Positions 1 to 7,521 of a stretch of DNA of 64,000 nt are shown in pieces. The notes beneath the pieces were generated by a model, which was given only the letters and a program-made list of their open reading frames with translations, was not told the DNA's origin and searched no databases. This DNA comes from Gemmatimonadaceae bacterium (GTDB lineage Bacteria; Gemmatimonadota; Gemmatimonadetes; Gemmatimonadales; Gemmatimonadaceae). Both the position numbers and the translations under genes were made by a program. Within the stretch, counting starts at the first letter, position 1. Each line of letters opens with the position of its first letter. The stretch spans positions 124,001-188,000 of the forward strand of contig JAIEMN010000002.1 in the NCBI GenBank assembly GCA_019752115.1. The letters run 5' to 3'.

Positions 1-435
1 GTGTGCGCGCTCGACGGCTCGTCGTTCGCCGAGGCCATGCTGCCGCACGCGCGCGCCTTCGCCGAGGCCACCGGACTGCCGCTGCACTTCGTGGGCGTCA
101 GCGTGCCGCACGCGGTCCCCATGGCGCCGTTTGGCACCGACACACTGCTCGTCGATGATACGGCGCTGCAGGCCGAACGCGGCGGGCGTCAGGAGTACCT
201 CGCGCGGCTCGCGGCGAACGCTCCAGTCGGGACCACGTCCGCCGCGCTCGACGACATGAGTGTGTCGAGCGCCCTCCTCGGCGAAGCGACGCGGTTGCAC
301 GCCGGCGCCATTGCCATCGCCACGCATGGCCGTGGCGGCTTCGCGCGGTTCATGCTGGGCAGCACCACCGATGAGCTCATCCGGCACACCCACGTGCCGG
401 TGCTGGCGTATCGACCACACGCGGCTGGGCATTAG
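1..435 (+). CDS. Universal stress protein (UspA domain), 5' end cut by the window
   Basis: Only 144 codons are visible; the true start lies upstream of base 1. UspA-fold proteins bind ATP or AMP in the cytoplasm and support survival under stress. The strand-1 motif ALDGS sits at residues 3-7. The nucleotide-binding signature near the C-terminus reads A-T-H-G, nine residues (RGGFARFML), then G-S, so the usual first Gly is Ala, as in many family members. The protein ends HVPVLAYRP, the usual last strand. A single-domain Usp is about 145 aa, so either very few residues are missing or this is the second half of a tandem Usp protein. I cannot tell which. Confidence 0.85.
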   Translation: MCALDGSSFAEAMLPHARAFAEATGLPLHFVGVSVPHAVPMAPFGTDTLLVDDTALQAERGGRQEYLARLAANAPVGTTSAALDDMSVSSALLGEATRLHAGAIAIATHGRGGFARFMLGSTTDELIRHTHVPVLAYRPHAAGH

Positions 436-461
436 CGCGCCGCGCGTTCCCACGCGGTGCA

Positions 462-1022
462 CTACCGCGCGGCGAAGAACTCCGGCGCGAGCCAGGGCGC
501 CAACGCATAGGTGACCAGCGGCTCGTAAGCGCCCTGTCGATCAATCAGGCCGGCGGTGAGGATCCCGACCGCGCCACGACCATGCTTCGTGCCGACCGTG
601 TTGGCGACCGCGTCCATCGCGTAACCCAGCTCCTCGCCGGCGCGGATGCGGGCGGCCACGACCGCCGGCAGGGGCATGGCGAGCGACCCGCCAACCCCCT
701 CGCGTCCGTCGGCATCGACGACGACCGCCCAGGCGCAGCTGCGCATGCTGCCGTCGGGCAACTCTACCACGCCGCCCTCCAGGCCGACACCGAGCGTGCC
801 CTGTCCGTTCGCCAACGCGGCGCGGGCGCGCTGTCGGGCCCCGGCCTGTGTCTCCGCATCTCCAAACGGCTGCGCCGGCACCCCGCTTTCAACGGCGAGC
901 CCCTGCACGGTGGCGTCCGGGGCCAGACGCGCCACAACGGCGCGCACGGCCGCGATCTTCACCGGGTTGGTCGAGCCCACGATGACGCGGGAAAAGCGAT
1001 CGTTGCTGGGGTACAATGTCAC
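462..1022 (-). CDS. yjjX: Inosine/xanthosine triphosphatase, YjjX/DUF84 family
   Basis: Likely house-cleaning NTPase that hydrolyses ITP/XTP to keep deaminated purines out of nucleic acid. Near the N-terminus is the family signature VIVGSTNPVKIAAVRAV. GLEGGVVELPDG and a later GTKHGRGAVGILT segment are also typical of DUF84 proteins. The start is uncertain. The frame opens at a TTG (1046) with no Shine-Dalgarno, and a GTG at 1022 leaves only about a dozen residues before the signature, so I use it. It is convergent with the stress protein at 435 and lies alone on its strand. No unusual residues are seen. Confidence 0.8.
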   Translation of the reverse strand: MTLYPSNDRFSRVIVGSTNPVKIAAVRAVVARLAPDATVQGLAVESGVPAQPFGDAETQAGARQRARAALANGQGTLGVGLEGGVVELPDGSMRSCAWAVVVDADGREGVGGSLAMPLPAVVAARIRAGEELGYAMDAVANTVGTKHGRGAVGILTAGLIDRQGAYEPLVTYALAPWLAPEFFAAR

Positions 1023-1110
1023 GCGAGGTAACCGGGAAAAGGGCAAAACGCTTGCTCGCAGCCACGTAGACGAGTAAGACTAGGGACTGCCTGAGACCTT
1101 CATCACACTA

Positions 1111-1764
1111 ATGCCCGCTTCCACCGCCATGCGACGGGCCGATGCACGGGAACGGCCGCTCGGCGCCGAGCGCCCCCGGACGCGGCTCTGGCTGGATTTC
1201 GTGAACACCGACGCGGCGGCGCAGACGCCCGGCGGCGATCTGCTGCGCGACTTCGAGGCACTCCTGACGTGGCTGCAGCAGCATGCCGCCGTGGATGACG
1301 AGCGCGCGGCAGGGATCCGTCGTCGCGCGGTGCTGCAGCCGGCGGCCGCGGCGGCCACGCTGGTGGATGCGCGGCGCGTTCGCGCGGCGCTTCGCGCCCT
1401 CGCCGAGCGCGGGACCAGCACGGATCGGGTGCGCGACGACGCGGTGATCGAGATCAATCGCGTGCTGGGGCGCAGCGCCGGGACGCGCCGCCTCGAAGCG
1501 GCGCCCGACGGCGGCTTTACGCGCAGCTTCGTGCCGACGGGCGATGCGTTCGCGGGCCTCATGATCCCCATTGTGGAGTCCGCCGCCGACGCGCTCGTCT
1601 TCGACGAGCTTTCGCGCGTGCGCCGCTGCGCCGATCCGCGCTGCCATCGCGTGTTCTTCGACGGGACCAAAAATGGTCTGCGTCGCTGGTGCGACATGGG
1701 TACCTGCGGCAACCGCGCCAAGGCGGCGCGCCATCGGGCCCGTGTCGGGAGCAGCGGCGCATGA
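1111..1764 (+). CDS. CGNR zinc-finger protein with ABATE-type N-terminal domain
   Basis: Putative stress-responsive transcription regulator of 217 aa. The N-terminal half (about residues 25-120, opening RLWLDFVNTDA) matches the ABATE domain that precedes CGNR fingers. The C-terminal zinc ribbon has Cys pairs in RRCADPRCHRVFF and RRWCDMGTCGNRAKAARHR, including the CGNR signature and a basic tail suited to DNA contact. The ATG at 1111 is about 65 bp after the divergent yjjX start, so this gap probably holds both promoters. No target is visible. The family is usually assigned to one-component regulation, but experimental knowledge is thin. Confidence 0.82.
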   Translation: MPASTAMRRADARERPLGAERPRTRLWLDFVNTDAAAQTPGGDLLRDFEALLTWLQQHAAVDDERAAGIRRRAVLQPAAAAATLVDARRVRAALRALAERGTSTDRVRDDAVIEINRVLGRSAGTRRLEAAPDGGFTRSFVPTGDAFAGLMIPIVESAADALVFDELSRVRRCADPRCHRVFFDGTKNGLRRWCDMGTCGNRAKAARHRARVGSSGA

Positions 1765-1795
1765 TGGCCAGGGTGCACCGGACCGCCCGCCTGGC

Positions 1796-2428
1796 ATGAC
1801 CACCCCGCGCACCCCCTCCAGCGCGATCGAAGCCATCGCCGACCCCGATCTCACGCTTGAGCGGGGGTTCGTGGCGTCGCTACGATGGCTGGTCGCCGAA
1901 GGGGACGTGCGTGGCGTGCGGCGCATTGCCGTTGAACTGCGCGCGCTGCGCGAGGCGCTGGCTACGCTCGACGAGACCCGGCGCGCGCGCGATGAATACG
2001 CGCGGCGCGCGGCCGAACTCGATCGCGAGCTGCAGGCCGCGCTGGCCATTCTGGGGCCGGCGACGTCGGTGAACGGGAACGGCACGCTCGTACAGCGGCT
2101 GGTCAAGTTGCGCGAGAAGCTCGCCGAAGACACGGCGGCGCGGCAGCAGCTGGTCCTCGAGCGTGATGCGTGGCGATCGATGTGCACGCTGCTCACCCAA
2201 ACCCGTGCGCGGGTGCACGAACTCCTCGACGAAACGGAGCGCGACCGCAATCATCTCGCGGCCGAAGTCGCGGTCATGCGCGATCGGCTGAATGAACTGA
2301 TGTCGCTACACGACGACGCGGCGCAGCAGGCTACCGATGCACGAAGCGAGCTGGCGGCCTTGCGGCGCCAGCTCGCCAGTTGGAGCGACACGGTGGAACG
2401 GGCGCTGGTCGAGCTGAAGCAGCTCTGA
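1796..2428 (+). CDS. Coiled-coil protein of unknown function
   Basis: I do not recognise this 210-residue protein. From about residue 35 to the end it is Arg/Glu/Leu-rich with heptad-like spacing (for example RALREALATLDETRRARDE, then RDEYARRAAELDRELQAAL), which predicts long coiled coils broken by a Gly/Asn turn (PATSVNGNGT). There is no signal peptide or membrane segment, so it is probably cytoplasmic. The frame is open further upstream, but that part overlaps the CGNR gene. The ATG at 1796 comes 31 bp after the CGNR stop, so the two may be co-transcribed. It could be a structural or scaffolding protein. Confidence 0.6.
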   Translation: MTTPRTPSSAIEAIADPDLTLERGFVASLRWLVAEGDVRGVRRIAVELRALREALATLDETRRARDEYARRAAELDRELQAALAILGPATSVNGNGTLVQRLVKLREKLAEDTAARQQLVLERDAWRSMCTLLTQTRARVHELLDETERDRNHLAAEVAVMRDRLNELMSLHDDAAQQATDARSELAALRRQLASWSDTVERALVELKQL

Positions 2429-2442
2429 CCAGCGCGTAGCGC

Positions 2443-3114
2443 TCAGGCGCTACCGACCATGGTGACGGGGCTCAATACCGCCCGTACGACCGACTCCTTC
2501 AGGTAGCCCATCTCTACGGCGTAGTTCGCCAGCTTGCGCTGCAGCAGGCGACGACCGCGGAACAGGCGCGACTTGACGGTACCCTCCGGCACGCCGAGCA
2601 CGTTCGCGATCTCGGCGTAGCGCAGCCCCTGCAGGTCGCTCAACACGACCGCCGAGCGATACTCCTCGGGAAGACCACGGATGGCCGCGGTGATCTCGTC
2701 GTCGAGGAAGGAATCGTAGAACCGGCCTTCCGGATCCGCTTCACCGACCGCCTCGAAGAGCGCCCACCCCTCGGTGTCTTCCGGCTGCTGCACTTCGCGC
2801 GCGTCGATGCGCCGCTTCCGGCTCACGAACACGTGATAGAGAATCGTGAAGAGCCACGCGCGGATGTTCGTCCCGAGGTGATACTGCTCCCAGCGCTCGA
2901 AGGCGCGCAGGAGGGTGTCCGACACGAGATCCTCGGCGTCGTCGCGCGAGCGCGCGAGTTTGAGCGCAAACGAGTACATCGCATCGAGGTGCACGAGCGC
3001 CTCGCGCTCGAACTGCGCCCGGCGTGCGGCGCGATCCTCGGGGCGCCCTGCCGGCTCCTCGGCGTCCAGGCGCGACACCGCCTGAGCCATCGTCGTCTCG
3101 TCCATGCTCACCAT
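2443..3114 (-). CDS. ECF-type RNA polymerase sigma factor (sigma-70 family)
   Basis: Alternative sigma factor of 223 aa. Region 2 is clear (ALVHLDAMYSFALKLARS, DAEDLVSDTLLRAFERW, then NIRAWLFTILYHVFV) and region 4 has the helix-turn-helix segment LRYAEIANVLGVPEGTVKSRL. The start is supported by an AGGAGA at 3121-3126, six bases before the ATG at 3114; this is one of the few strong ribosome-binding sites in the window. It starts 22 bp after the tetR stop on the same strand, so the two probably form one transcript. No anti-sigma gene is adjacent, which suggests that control is through TetR-dependent transcription or an unlinked partner (inference). Confidence 0.92.
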   Translation of the reverse strand: MVSMDETTMAQAVSRLDAEEPAGRPEDRAARRAQFEREALVHLDAMYSFALKLARSRDDAEDLVSDTLLRAFERWEQYHLGTNIRAWLFTILYHVFVSRKRRIDAREVQQPEDTEGWALFEAVGEADPEGRFYDSFLDDEITAAIRGLPEEYRSAVVLSDLQGLRYAEIANVLGVPEGTVKSRLFRGRRLLQRKLANYAVEMGYLKESVVRAVLSPVTMVGSA

Positions 3115-3136
3115 GTTCGCTCTCCTGTGGACCGCG

Positions 3137-3751
3137 CTATTCGACCGCGCGGCTCGCCTGCGCCGCCCCTTCCCGCACGTGCATCGCAATGAACCGCTTC
3201 AGATCGGCCGCGATCCCCTCCAGCACGGAGAGATCGCGCTTCACGCGCGTCATCAGGACCGCGCCCTCGAGCGCCGCAATGATGAAGCGGGACAGCCGCA
3301 CCGCATCGACATCGTCCTGCAACTGCGGACGGGCTTCCCAGAGCAGCGAGCGGATCTGGCTCGCCCAACGCTCGAACACCGCCTCGATACGCACGCGGAA
3401 CCCTTCGTGCGCGTCAGCGAGCTCCGCCGCCAGGTTCCCGAACGGCGACCCACGGCGGCCGCCGCTTTCCGACTGCAACGCCACCACGGCGTCGATGAAC
3501 AGGTACAGGCGCTCGAGCGGATCGATCATCGGCTCGCGCAGGATCGCCAGACCGCGCTCGGCGAAGCGCTCGAACTGCCGATTGAGCACTTCGTAACCCA
3601 GCTCTTCCTTGGACTTGAAGTAGTGGTAGAAATGACTCTTACCACTGAGCTTCGCGCCCTTGATCACATCGTCGACGGACGTGGACGTAAATCCGCGTTC
3701 GGAGATGAGCGTGGCGGCAGCGTCGAGGATTTGCGTGCGGCGGTCTGACAT
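3137..3751 (-). CDS. TetR-family transcriptional regulator
   Basis: Ligand-responsive repressor of 204 aa. The N-terminal helix-turn-helix spans roughly residues 5-50 (ILDAAATLISERGFTSTSV, then KLSGKSHFYHYFKSKEEL). The remaining helical part is the ligand and dimer domain, with the FIDAVVALQSESGG segment seen in TetR proteins with this type of C-terminal domain. The frame extends upstream but MSDRRTQILDAA at 3751 is the natural start. A promoter and a GGACC-N4-GGTCC palindrome lie directly upstream, so autoregulation is likely. It is followed by the ECF sigma gene and is divergent from the FIST and GGDEF-EAL genes. The ligand is unknown. Confidence 0.92.
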   Translation of the reverse strand: MSDRRTQILDAAATLISERGFTSTSVDDVIKGAKLSGKSHFYHYFKSKEELGYEVLNRQFERFAERGLAILREPMIDPLERLYLFIDAVVALQSESGGRRGSPFGNLAAELADAHEGFRVRIEAVFERWASQIRSLLWEARPQLQDDVDAVRLSRFIIAALEGAVLMTRVKRDLSVLEGIAADLKRFIAMHVREGAAQASRAVE

Positions 3752-3763
3752 TATGCCTGATGA

Positions 3764-3781
3764 TAGGACCGTGTGGTCCAA
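3764..3781. promoter_or_regulatory. Putative TetR operator A (imperfect palindrome)
   Basis: TAGGACC, four bases, then GGTCCAA. The arms and the 4-bp spacing match the perfect palindrome at 3890. It lies 13-30 bp upstream of the tetR ATG, downstream of the tetR promoter, which is a typical place for an autorepressor site. Binding is inferred. Confidence 0.6.
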
Positions 3782-3807
3782 AGCGCAAGAGGGGGGATGT
3801 GGAAATA

Positions 3808-3834
3808 CTAAGACTATACAAATCAACAACTTAG
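3808..3834. promoter_or_regulatory. Dyad shared with the hemH upstream region
   Basis: An imperfect inverted repeat beginning CTAAG and ending CTTAG. Bases 3809-3834 align without gaps to 37038-37063 at 20 of 26 positions, in the same orientation relative to the downstream minus-strand gene. The common right half reads ATCAAC, one variable base, ACTTAG. It overlaps the -10 and spacer of the tetR promoter, so a protein bound here would affect initiation. The binding factor is unknown. Confidence 0.55.
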
Positions 3835-3843
3835 TTTTTTCAA
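3815..3843 (-). promoter_or_regulatory. Predicted tetR-sigma promoter
   Basis: On the minus strand TTGAAA (3843-3838) is followed by a 17-bp spacer and TGTATA (3820-3815). This is a good sigma-70-like arrangement. It would start transcription near 3808, giving a leader of about 57 nt that carries operator A before the tetR ATG at 3751. Confidence 0.55.
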
Positions 3844-3889
3844 CCCACAAACGCGCCGACAGCAGCCCGGATCCTCGATTCCGGACGGC

Positions 3890-3907
3890 TAGGACCGATC
3901 GGTCCTA
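3890..3907. promoter_or_regulatory. Putative TetR operator B (perfect 18-bp palindrome)
   Basis: TAGGACCGATCGGTCCTA is a perfect inverted repeat. Its core GGACCGATCGGTCC recurs exactly at 37078-37091 upstream of hemH, and its GGACC-N4-GGTCC form recurs at 3765-3779. It lies between the divergent tetR and FIST genes, as expected for a TetR-family operator. Binding by the adjacent TetR is inferred. Confidence 0.7.
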
Positions 3908-4069
3908 TCAAACAGGCACACCAACTGTAAATCTGCGACTGACAACATTTTGGGCCACGATGCGCGTCCGGCGCACGATGAATACACGTTCAGATGCGGG
4001 ACGAGCTGCCGATACTTGCTACGGCAGTCGATGACGGCCCTAGGCCTCCCCCCTCTCTCGTGCGCGCTC

Positions 4070-5212
4070 ATGAAAGCCCGAAGCCTCTCCTGGACCCCCG
4101 CCGCGGGATGGTCCGCTCCACTCGGCCCGGATGAGGCCTCCGCTCACCTGATCCTCAGCTTCGGCCCCGTGGATGCGCCCGGCGCCTGCTGGTTCCACGA
4201 GATCGCCGCACACTGCCCGCAGGCCCAGCACGTCTACGCCTCCGGTGGCGGACAGATCGTCAATGGCCTGGTGCAGGACACCCCCACGGTGGTGGCGTTT
4301 CTGACCTTCGAGCAGGCCACCACCGTCCATCCGGTGGTGGTCGACGGCGTGACGATCGAAAGCAGCGCCGCCCTCGGCCACGAGTTGGGCGAGCGCCTGC
4401 GCGCCATCGACGAACTGCGCCACGTCCTGATCTTCGCCGAGGGGATCACCTTCAACGCCGCGGCGTTTCTGGAGACGCTGAACACGCATGTTGGGGCGGA
4501 CGTCCGCATCAGTGGCGGGTTGGCGTCGAATGGAACCCTGCTCTCGCGATCAGTGGTCGGCCTCAACGGACCACCCACCGAGAAGCGGCTGGTCGCCGTT
4601 GGACTCGCGGGCGCGCACATCGACATCGGCACGGGCTCGGTCGGCGGCTGGGATCTCTTCGGCCCGGAACGCGTCGTGACCGCAGCCGGCATCGCCTCCG
4701 TACACGAACTCGACGGCGAACGGGCGCTCGACGTCTACAAGCGATACCTCGGCGATTTCGTCGCCGAGCTCCCAGGATCGGCCCTGCTCTTTCCGCTGGC
4801 GGTGCGCCCGGCTCCCGACGCCCCCATCGCGGTGCGCACCATTCTCGGCATCGACGACGCCACCGGCACCCTGAACTTCGCCGGTGACATTCCCGTCGGG
4901 AGCAAGGTCCGGCTGATGCGCACCACCAGCGACAAACTGCTCGATGGCGCCGCGCGCGCCGCCGAGATCGCCAAGCCCGCGGGCTCGGCGGGCGACAGCT
5001 TCGCGCTGTGCATCTCCTGCATCGGGCGGCGCGCGGTGCTCCGCACGCGCGTCGACGAGGAAATCGACGAAGTGGCGCGCGAAAGCGGTGCCTCGGTGAT
5101 CGCCGGGTTCTATAGCAACGGCGAAATTGCGCCGCCCTCCGACGGGCGCGAGTTTGCGCACGCGGTGCTGCACAATCAGACCATGACCGTCACCACCATC
5201 CGCGAGCGTTGA
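4070..5212 (+). CDS. FIST-domain sensor protein (NosP-like)
   Basis: A 380-aa cytoplasmic protein with FIST N and FIST C halves, the architecture of the NosP family, members of which bind haem and sense nitric oxide. The N half runs from MKARSLSWTPAAGW through the SGGLASNGTLLS and GTGSVGGWDLFG segments. The C half includes AVRTILGIDDATGTLNFAGD and ends with SVIAGFYSNGEIAPP, a usual FIST C-terminal signature. An upstream ATG at 4031 is possible, but homologues usually begin near MKAR. The gene ends 7 bp before a GGDEF-EAL enzyme, so the sensor probably controls that enzyme. I cannot identify the haem ligand, so haem binding remains inference from family. Confidence 0.85.
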   Translation: MKARSLSWTPAAGWSAPLGPDEASAHLILSFGPVDAPGACWFHEIAAHCPQAQHVYASGGGQIVNGLVQDTPTVVAFLTFEQATTVHPVVVDGVTIESSAALGHELGERLRAIDELRHVLIFAEGITFNAAAFLETLNTHVGADVRISGGLASNGTLLSRSVVGLNGPPTEKRLVAVGLAGAHIDIGTGSVGGWDLFGPERVVTAAGIASVHELDGERALDVYKRYLGDFVAELPGSALLFPLAVRPAPDAPIAVRTILGIDDATGTLNFAGDIPVGSKVRLMRTTSDKLLDGAARAAEIAKPAGSAGDSFALCISCIGRRAVLRTRVDEEIDEVARESGASVIAGFYSNGEIAPPSDGREFAHAVLHNQTMTVTTIRER

Positions 5213-5219
5213 ACCCGTC

Positions 5220-7511
5220 GTGAGCGAGCAGGGGCCACTGCACCCGTTCATTCAGCGTCAGCTGCGACGTCACTTCGGCGGGCAGGAGCCAGCCGGGGGG
5301 CTCGCGCCTGTGTTGCGGGCCGTGAGCGAACTGCTGCGCGATGTCGATCGTGAGCGCGATCTCAATGCCGCCGCGATGGACGCGCTGTCGCGTGAACTCG
5401 AAGAGCGGTATGAGCGCATCGAACAGAGCGAGAAGCGCTACCGGGCCATGTTCGATGAAAGCCCGCTCGCGGTCTTTGCCATTGATGCCAGCGATCGCTC
5501 CGTCCGCGCGTGGAACAAGCAGGCCGAGCGCCTGTTCGGATGGACCGCCGACGAGGTCCTCGGCCGGAACATCGATGCGCTCGACCTGCGCGGGCCGGGA
5601 TCGCTCGAGATGCCCGCGCTCGTCGGGCTGGGCGCGGCGCTGCCGCCGGAGGGAGTCACCACCGAACTGCCCATGTTCACGCGTGATGGACGCCGCCTCG
5701 AGATCGAGCTGACGATCCACTCCGTGGCGCTCGACGGACAGATGGTCTTCCTCAGCCACGCGCGAGACCGTACCGCCGAGCGCGAATCGCAGCGAGCACA
5801 GGCCGAGACCGAAGCGCGCTTCCGCGCGTTCTTTGATTATGCCGGTATCGCCATTCACGTGCTGTCGTTCGAGGGCGAAATCCTCGAGGCCAATCCGGCG
5901 TCGCAAGCGCTGCTGGGATGGCTGCCGGAGGATATCATCGGCCGGCCGGCCACCTCGCTCTCACCCGAGGAAGATGTCGAAAGCACACGCGATCTCGCCG
6001 TCGAACTCCGGGCTGGTGCACGCGACGCCGTCACCGTGGAACGGCGCTTCTTCCACAAGGAAGGGCATCTGGTGTGGGGGCAGCTGACGGTTTCCCGCGT
6101 CAGTATCGGGGCGTCCACGCGCCTGATTGGCATGATTCAGGACATCTCCGAGCGGAAGCGCATGGAGAGCCAGCTCGTCAAGCAGGCCTTTCAGGACGAG
6201 CTCACTGGGCTTGCCAATCGAGTGCTCTTCCGTGATCGCCTGCGCCATGCGCTCGAACGGCGGAGCCGCGGCGGCACGCACGTGGCCGTCATTCTCCTCG
6301 ACCTTGACGGCTTCAAGCGCGTCAATGACTCGTTGGGCCACGCGGTGGGCGACGAGCTGCTGCAGATCGTGGGCCGCCGCATTGCCAGCACGGTGCGCGC
6401 CGGCGAAACGGTAGCACGTCTGGGAGGCGACGAGTTCGCGGTGGTCATCGAAGTCGTGGAACAGGGCGACGATCCGCGGATGCTCGCCGAGCGCCTGCTC
6501 ACGTTACTCCGCATGCCCATGCGCATCCGCGGGCGCGAAGTCGTGGTGGGCGTCAGCATCGGCATCGCGATTGCGGAGCCCGAGGAAGACGAAGAGAGCG
6601 TGCTGCGCAACGCCGATGTGGCGATGTATGCGGCGAAGACCTCGGGACGCGCCTGTGTCAAGCAGTTCGATCGCAGCATGCACGTCGAGGCGATGGCCTG
6701 GCTGGAGCTGGAATCCGACCTGCGCCTCGCCATCGACCGGCGCGAGTTCCTGCTCGAGTTCCAGCCCCTCATGCAGATCGCCACCGGGCAGGTGCAAGGG
6801 TTCGAGGCGCTGGTGCGCTGGGAGCACCCCACCAAGGGGCTGATCAATCCGACGCAGTTCCTCACCATCGCCGAAGAGACCGGCATGATCGTCTCGATCG
6901 GGCGCTGGGTGATGCAGGAGGCCTGCATTCAGGCGGCGCGCTGGAATCGCCTGGGGCTCGAAGCGATGTCGATCAGTGTCAACGTCGCCGCCAGACAACT
7001 CGACGGCGAGGCGCTGGTGGACGACGTCCGGACGGCGCTCCAGATCTCGGGCCTCGACCCGCGGCGCCTCGTCCTCGAGATCACCGAGAGCGACGTGATG
7101 TCGGATCTCGACGAGGCGCTCCGCAAGCTGAACGCCCTCAAGACGCTCGGCGTACGGCTCGCCATCGACGACTTCGGCACCGGCTACTCCTCACTCAGCC
7201 AGCTCCAGTTCTTCCCGGTCGACGAACTCAAGATTGACCGTTCCTTCGTTTCGCGCATCGAGCAGGGCGATCGCGAGGCGGCCTTTGTCCGAACGATCGT
7301 CTCGCTCGCCAAGTCGCTGTCGATGGAAGTCGTCGCCGAGGGCGTCGAGAGCGACGAACAGCAACAGTTCCTGCACAGCATCGGCTGTGATCTGGGCCAG
7401 GGGTATCTCTACAGCCGGCCCATCGGCGCGAGTGAAGTGGAGCGGTTCGTTGACGACGCGCGCCAGGTGCGGCCGCTGTTCCCCAGCAACGCCCCGCGCC
7501 GCTTGGCCTGA
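5220..7511 (+). CDS. PAS-PAS-GGDEF-EAL c-di-GMP turnover protein
   Basis: A 763-aa signalling enzyme. A short coiled coil (about residues 40-75) leads to PAS 1 (about 75-185) and PAS 2 (about 195-310), then GGDEF (about 325-485) and EAL (about 500-755). The cyclase site is intact (DELTGLANR, then RLGGDEFAVV). The allosteric I-site reads RAGE where RxxD is expected, so product inhibition may be weak. The phosphodiesterase motifs EALVRW, NVAARQL, EITESD, IDDFGTGYSS and KIDRSFV are all present, so it could be bifunctional. There are no membrane segments. It starts with GTG 7 bp after the FIST gene, which fits a sensor-effector pair. Confidence 0.93.
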   Translation: MSEQGPLHPFIQRQLRRHFGGQEPAGGLAPVLRAVSELLRDVDRERDLNAAAMDALSRELEERYERIEQSEKRYRAMFDESPLAVFAIDASDRSVRAWNKQAERLFGWTADEVLGRNIDALDLRGPGSLEMPALVGLGAALPPEGVTTELPMFTRDGRRLEIELTIHSVALDGQMVFLSHARDRTAERESQRAQAETEARFRAFFDYAGIAIHVLSFEGEILEANPASQALLGWLPEDIIGRPATSLSPEEDVESTRDLAVELRAGARDAVTVERRFFHKEGHLVWGQLTVSRVSIGASTRLIGMIQDISERKRMESQLVKQAFQDELTGLANRVLFRDRLRHALERRSRGGTHVAVILLDLDGFKRVNDSLGHAVGDELLQIVGRRIASTVRAGETVARLGGDEFAVVIEVVEQGDDPRMLAERLLTLLRMPMRIRGREVVVGVSIGIAIAEPEEDEESVLRNADVAMYAAKTSGRACVKQFDRSMHVEAMAWLELESDLRLAIDRREFLLEFQPLMQIATGQVQGFEALVRWEHPTKGLINPTQFLTIAEETGMIVSIGRWVMQEACIQAARWNRLGLEAMSISVNVAARQLDGEALVDDVRTALQISGLDPRRLVLEITESDVMSDLDEALRKLNALKTLGVRLAIDDFGTGYSSLSQLQFFPVDELKIDRSFVSRIEQGDREAAFVRTIVSLAKSLSMEVVAEGVESDEQQQFLHSIGCDLGQGYLYSRPIGASEVERFVDDARQVRPLFPSNAPRRLA

Positions 7512-7521
7512 GCGCGCTGCC

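Larger units (their letters stand above)
3752..4069. other. Divergent tetR/FIST regulatory intergenic region
   Basis: This 318-bp gap holds no convincing gene. It is clearly more AT-rich than its neighbours. In order on the + strand it contains an imperfect palindrome (3764-3781), the tetR promoter with an overlapping dyad (3808-3843), and a perfect 18-bp palindrome (3890-3907). The right third, near 3908-4030, should hold the FIST promoter, but I see no good -35/-10 pair there. Confidence 0.75.

Noticed and set aside
3908-4069. Promoter for the FIST gene
   Set aside because: No hexamer pair with 16-18 bp spacing stands out. The transcript may use the ECF sigma factor, but this is not supported by a recognisable box.
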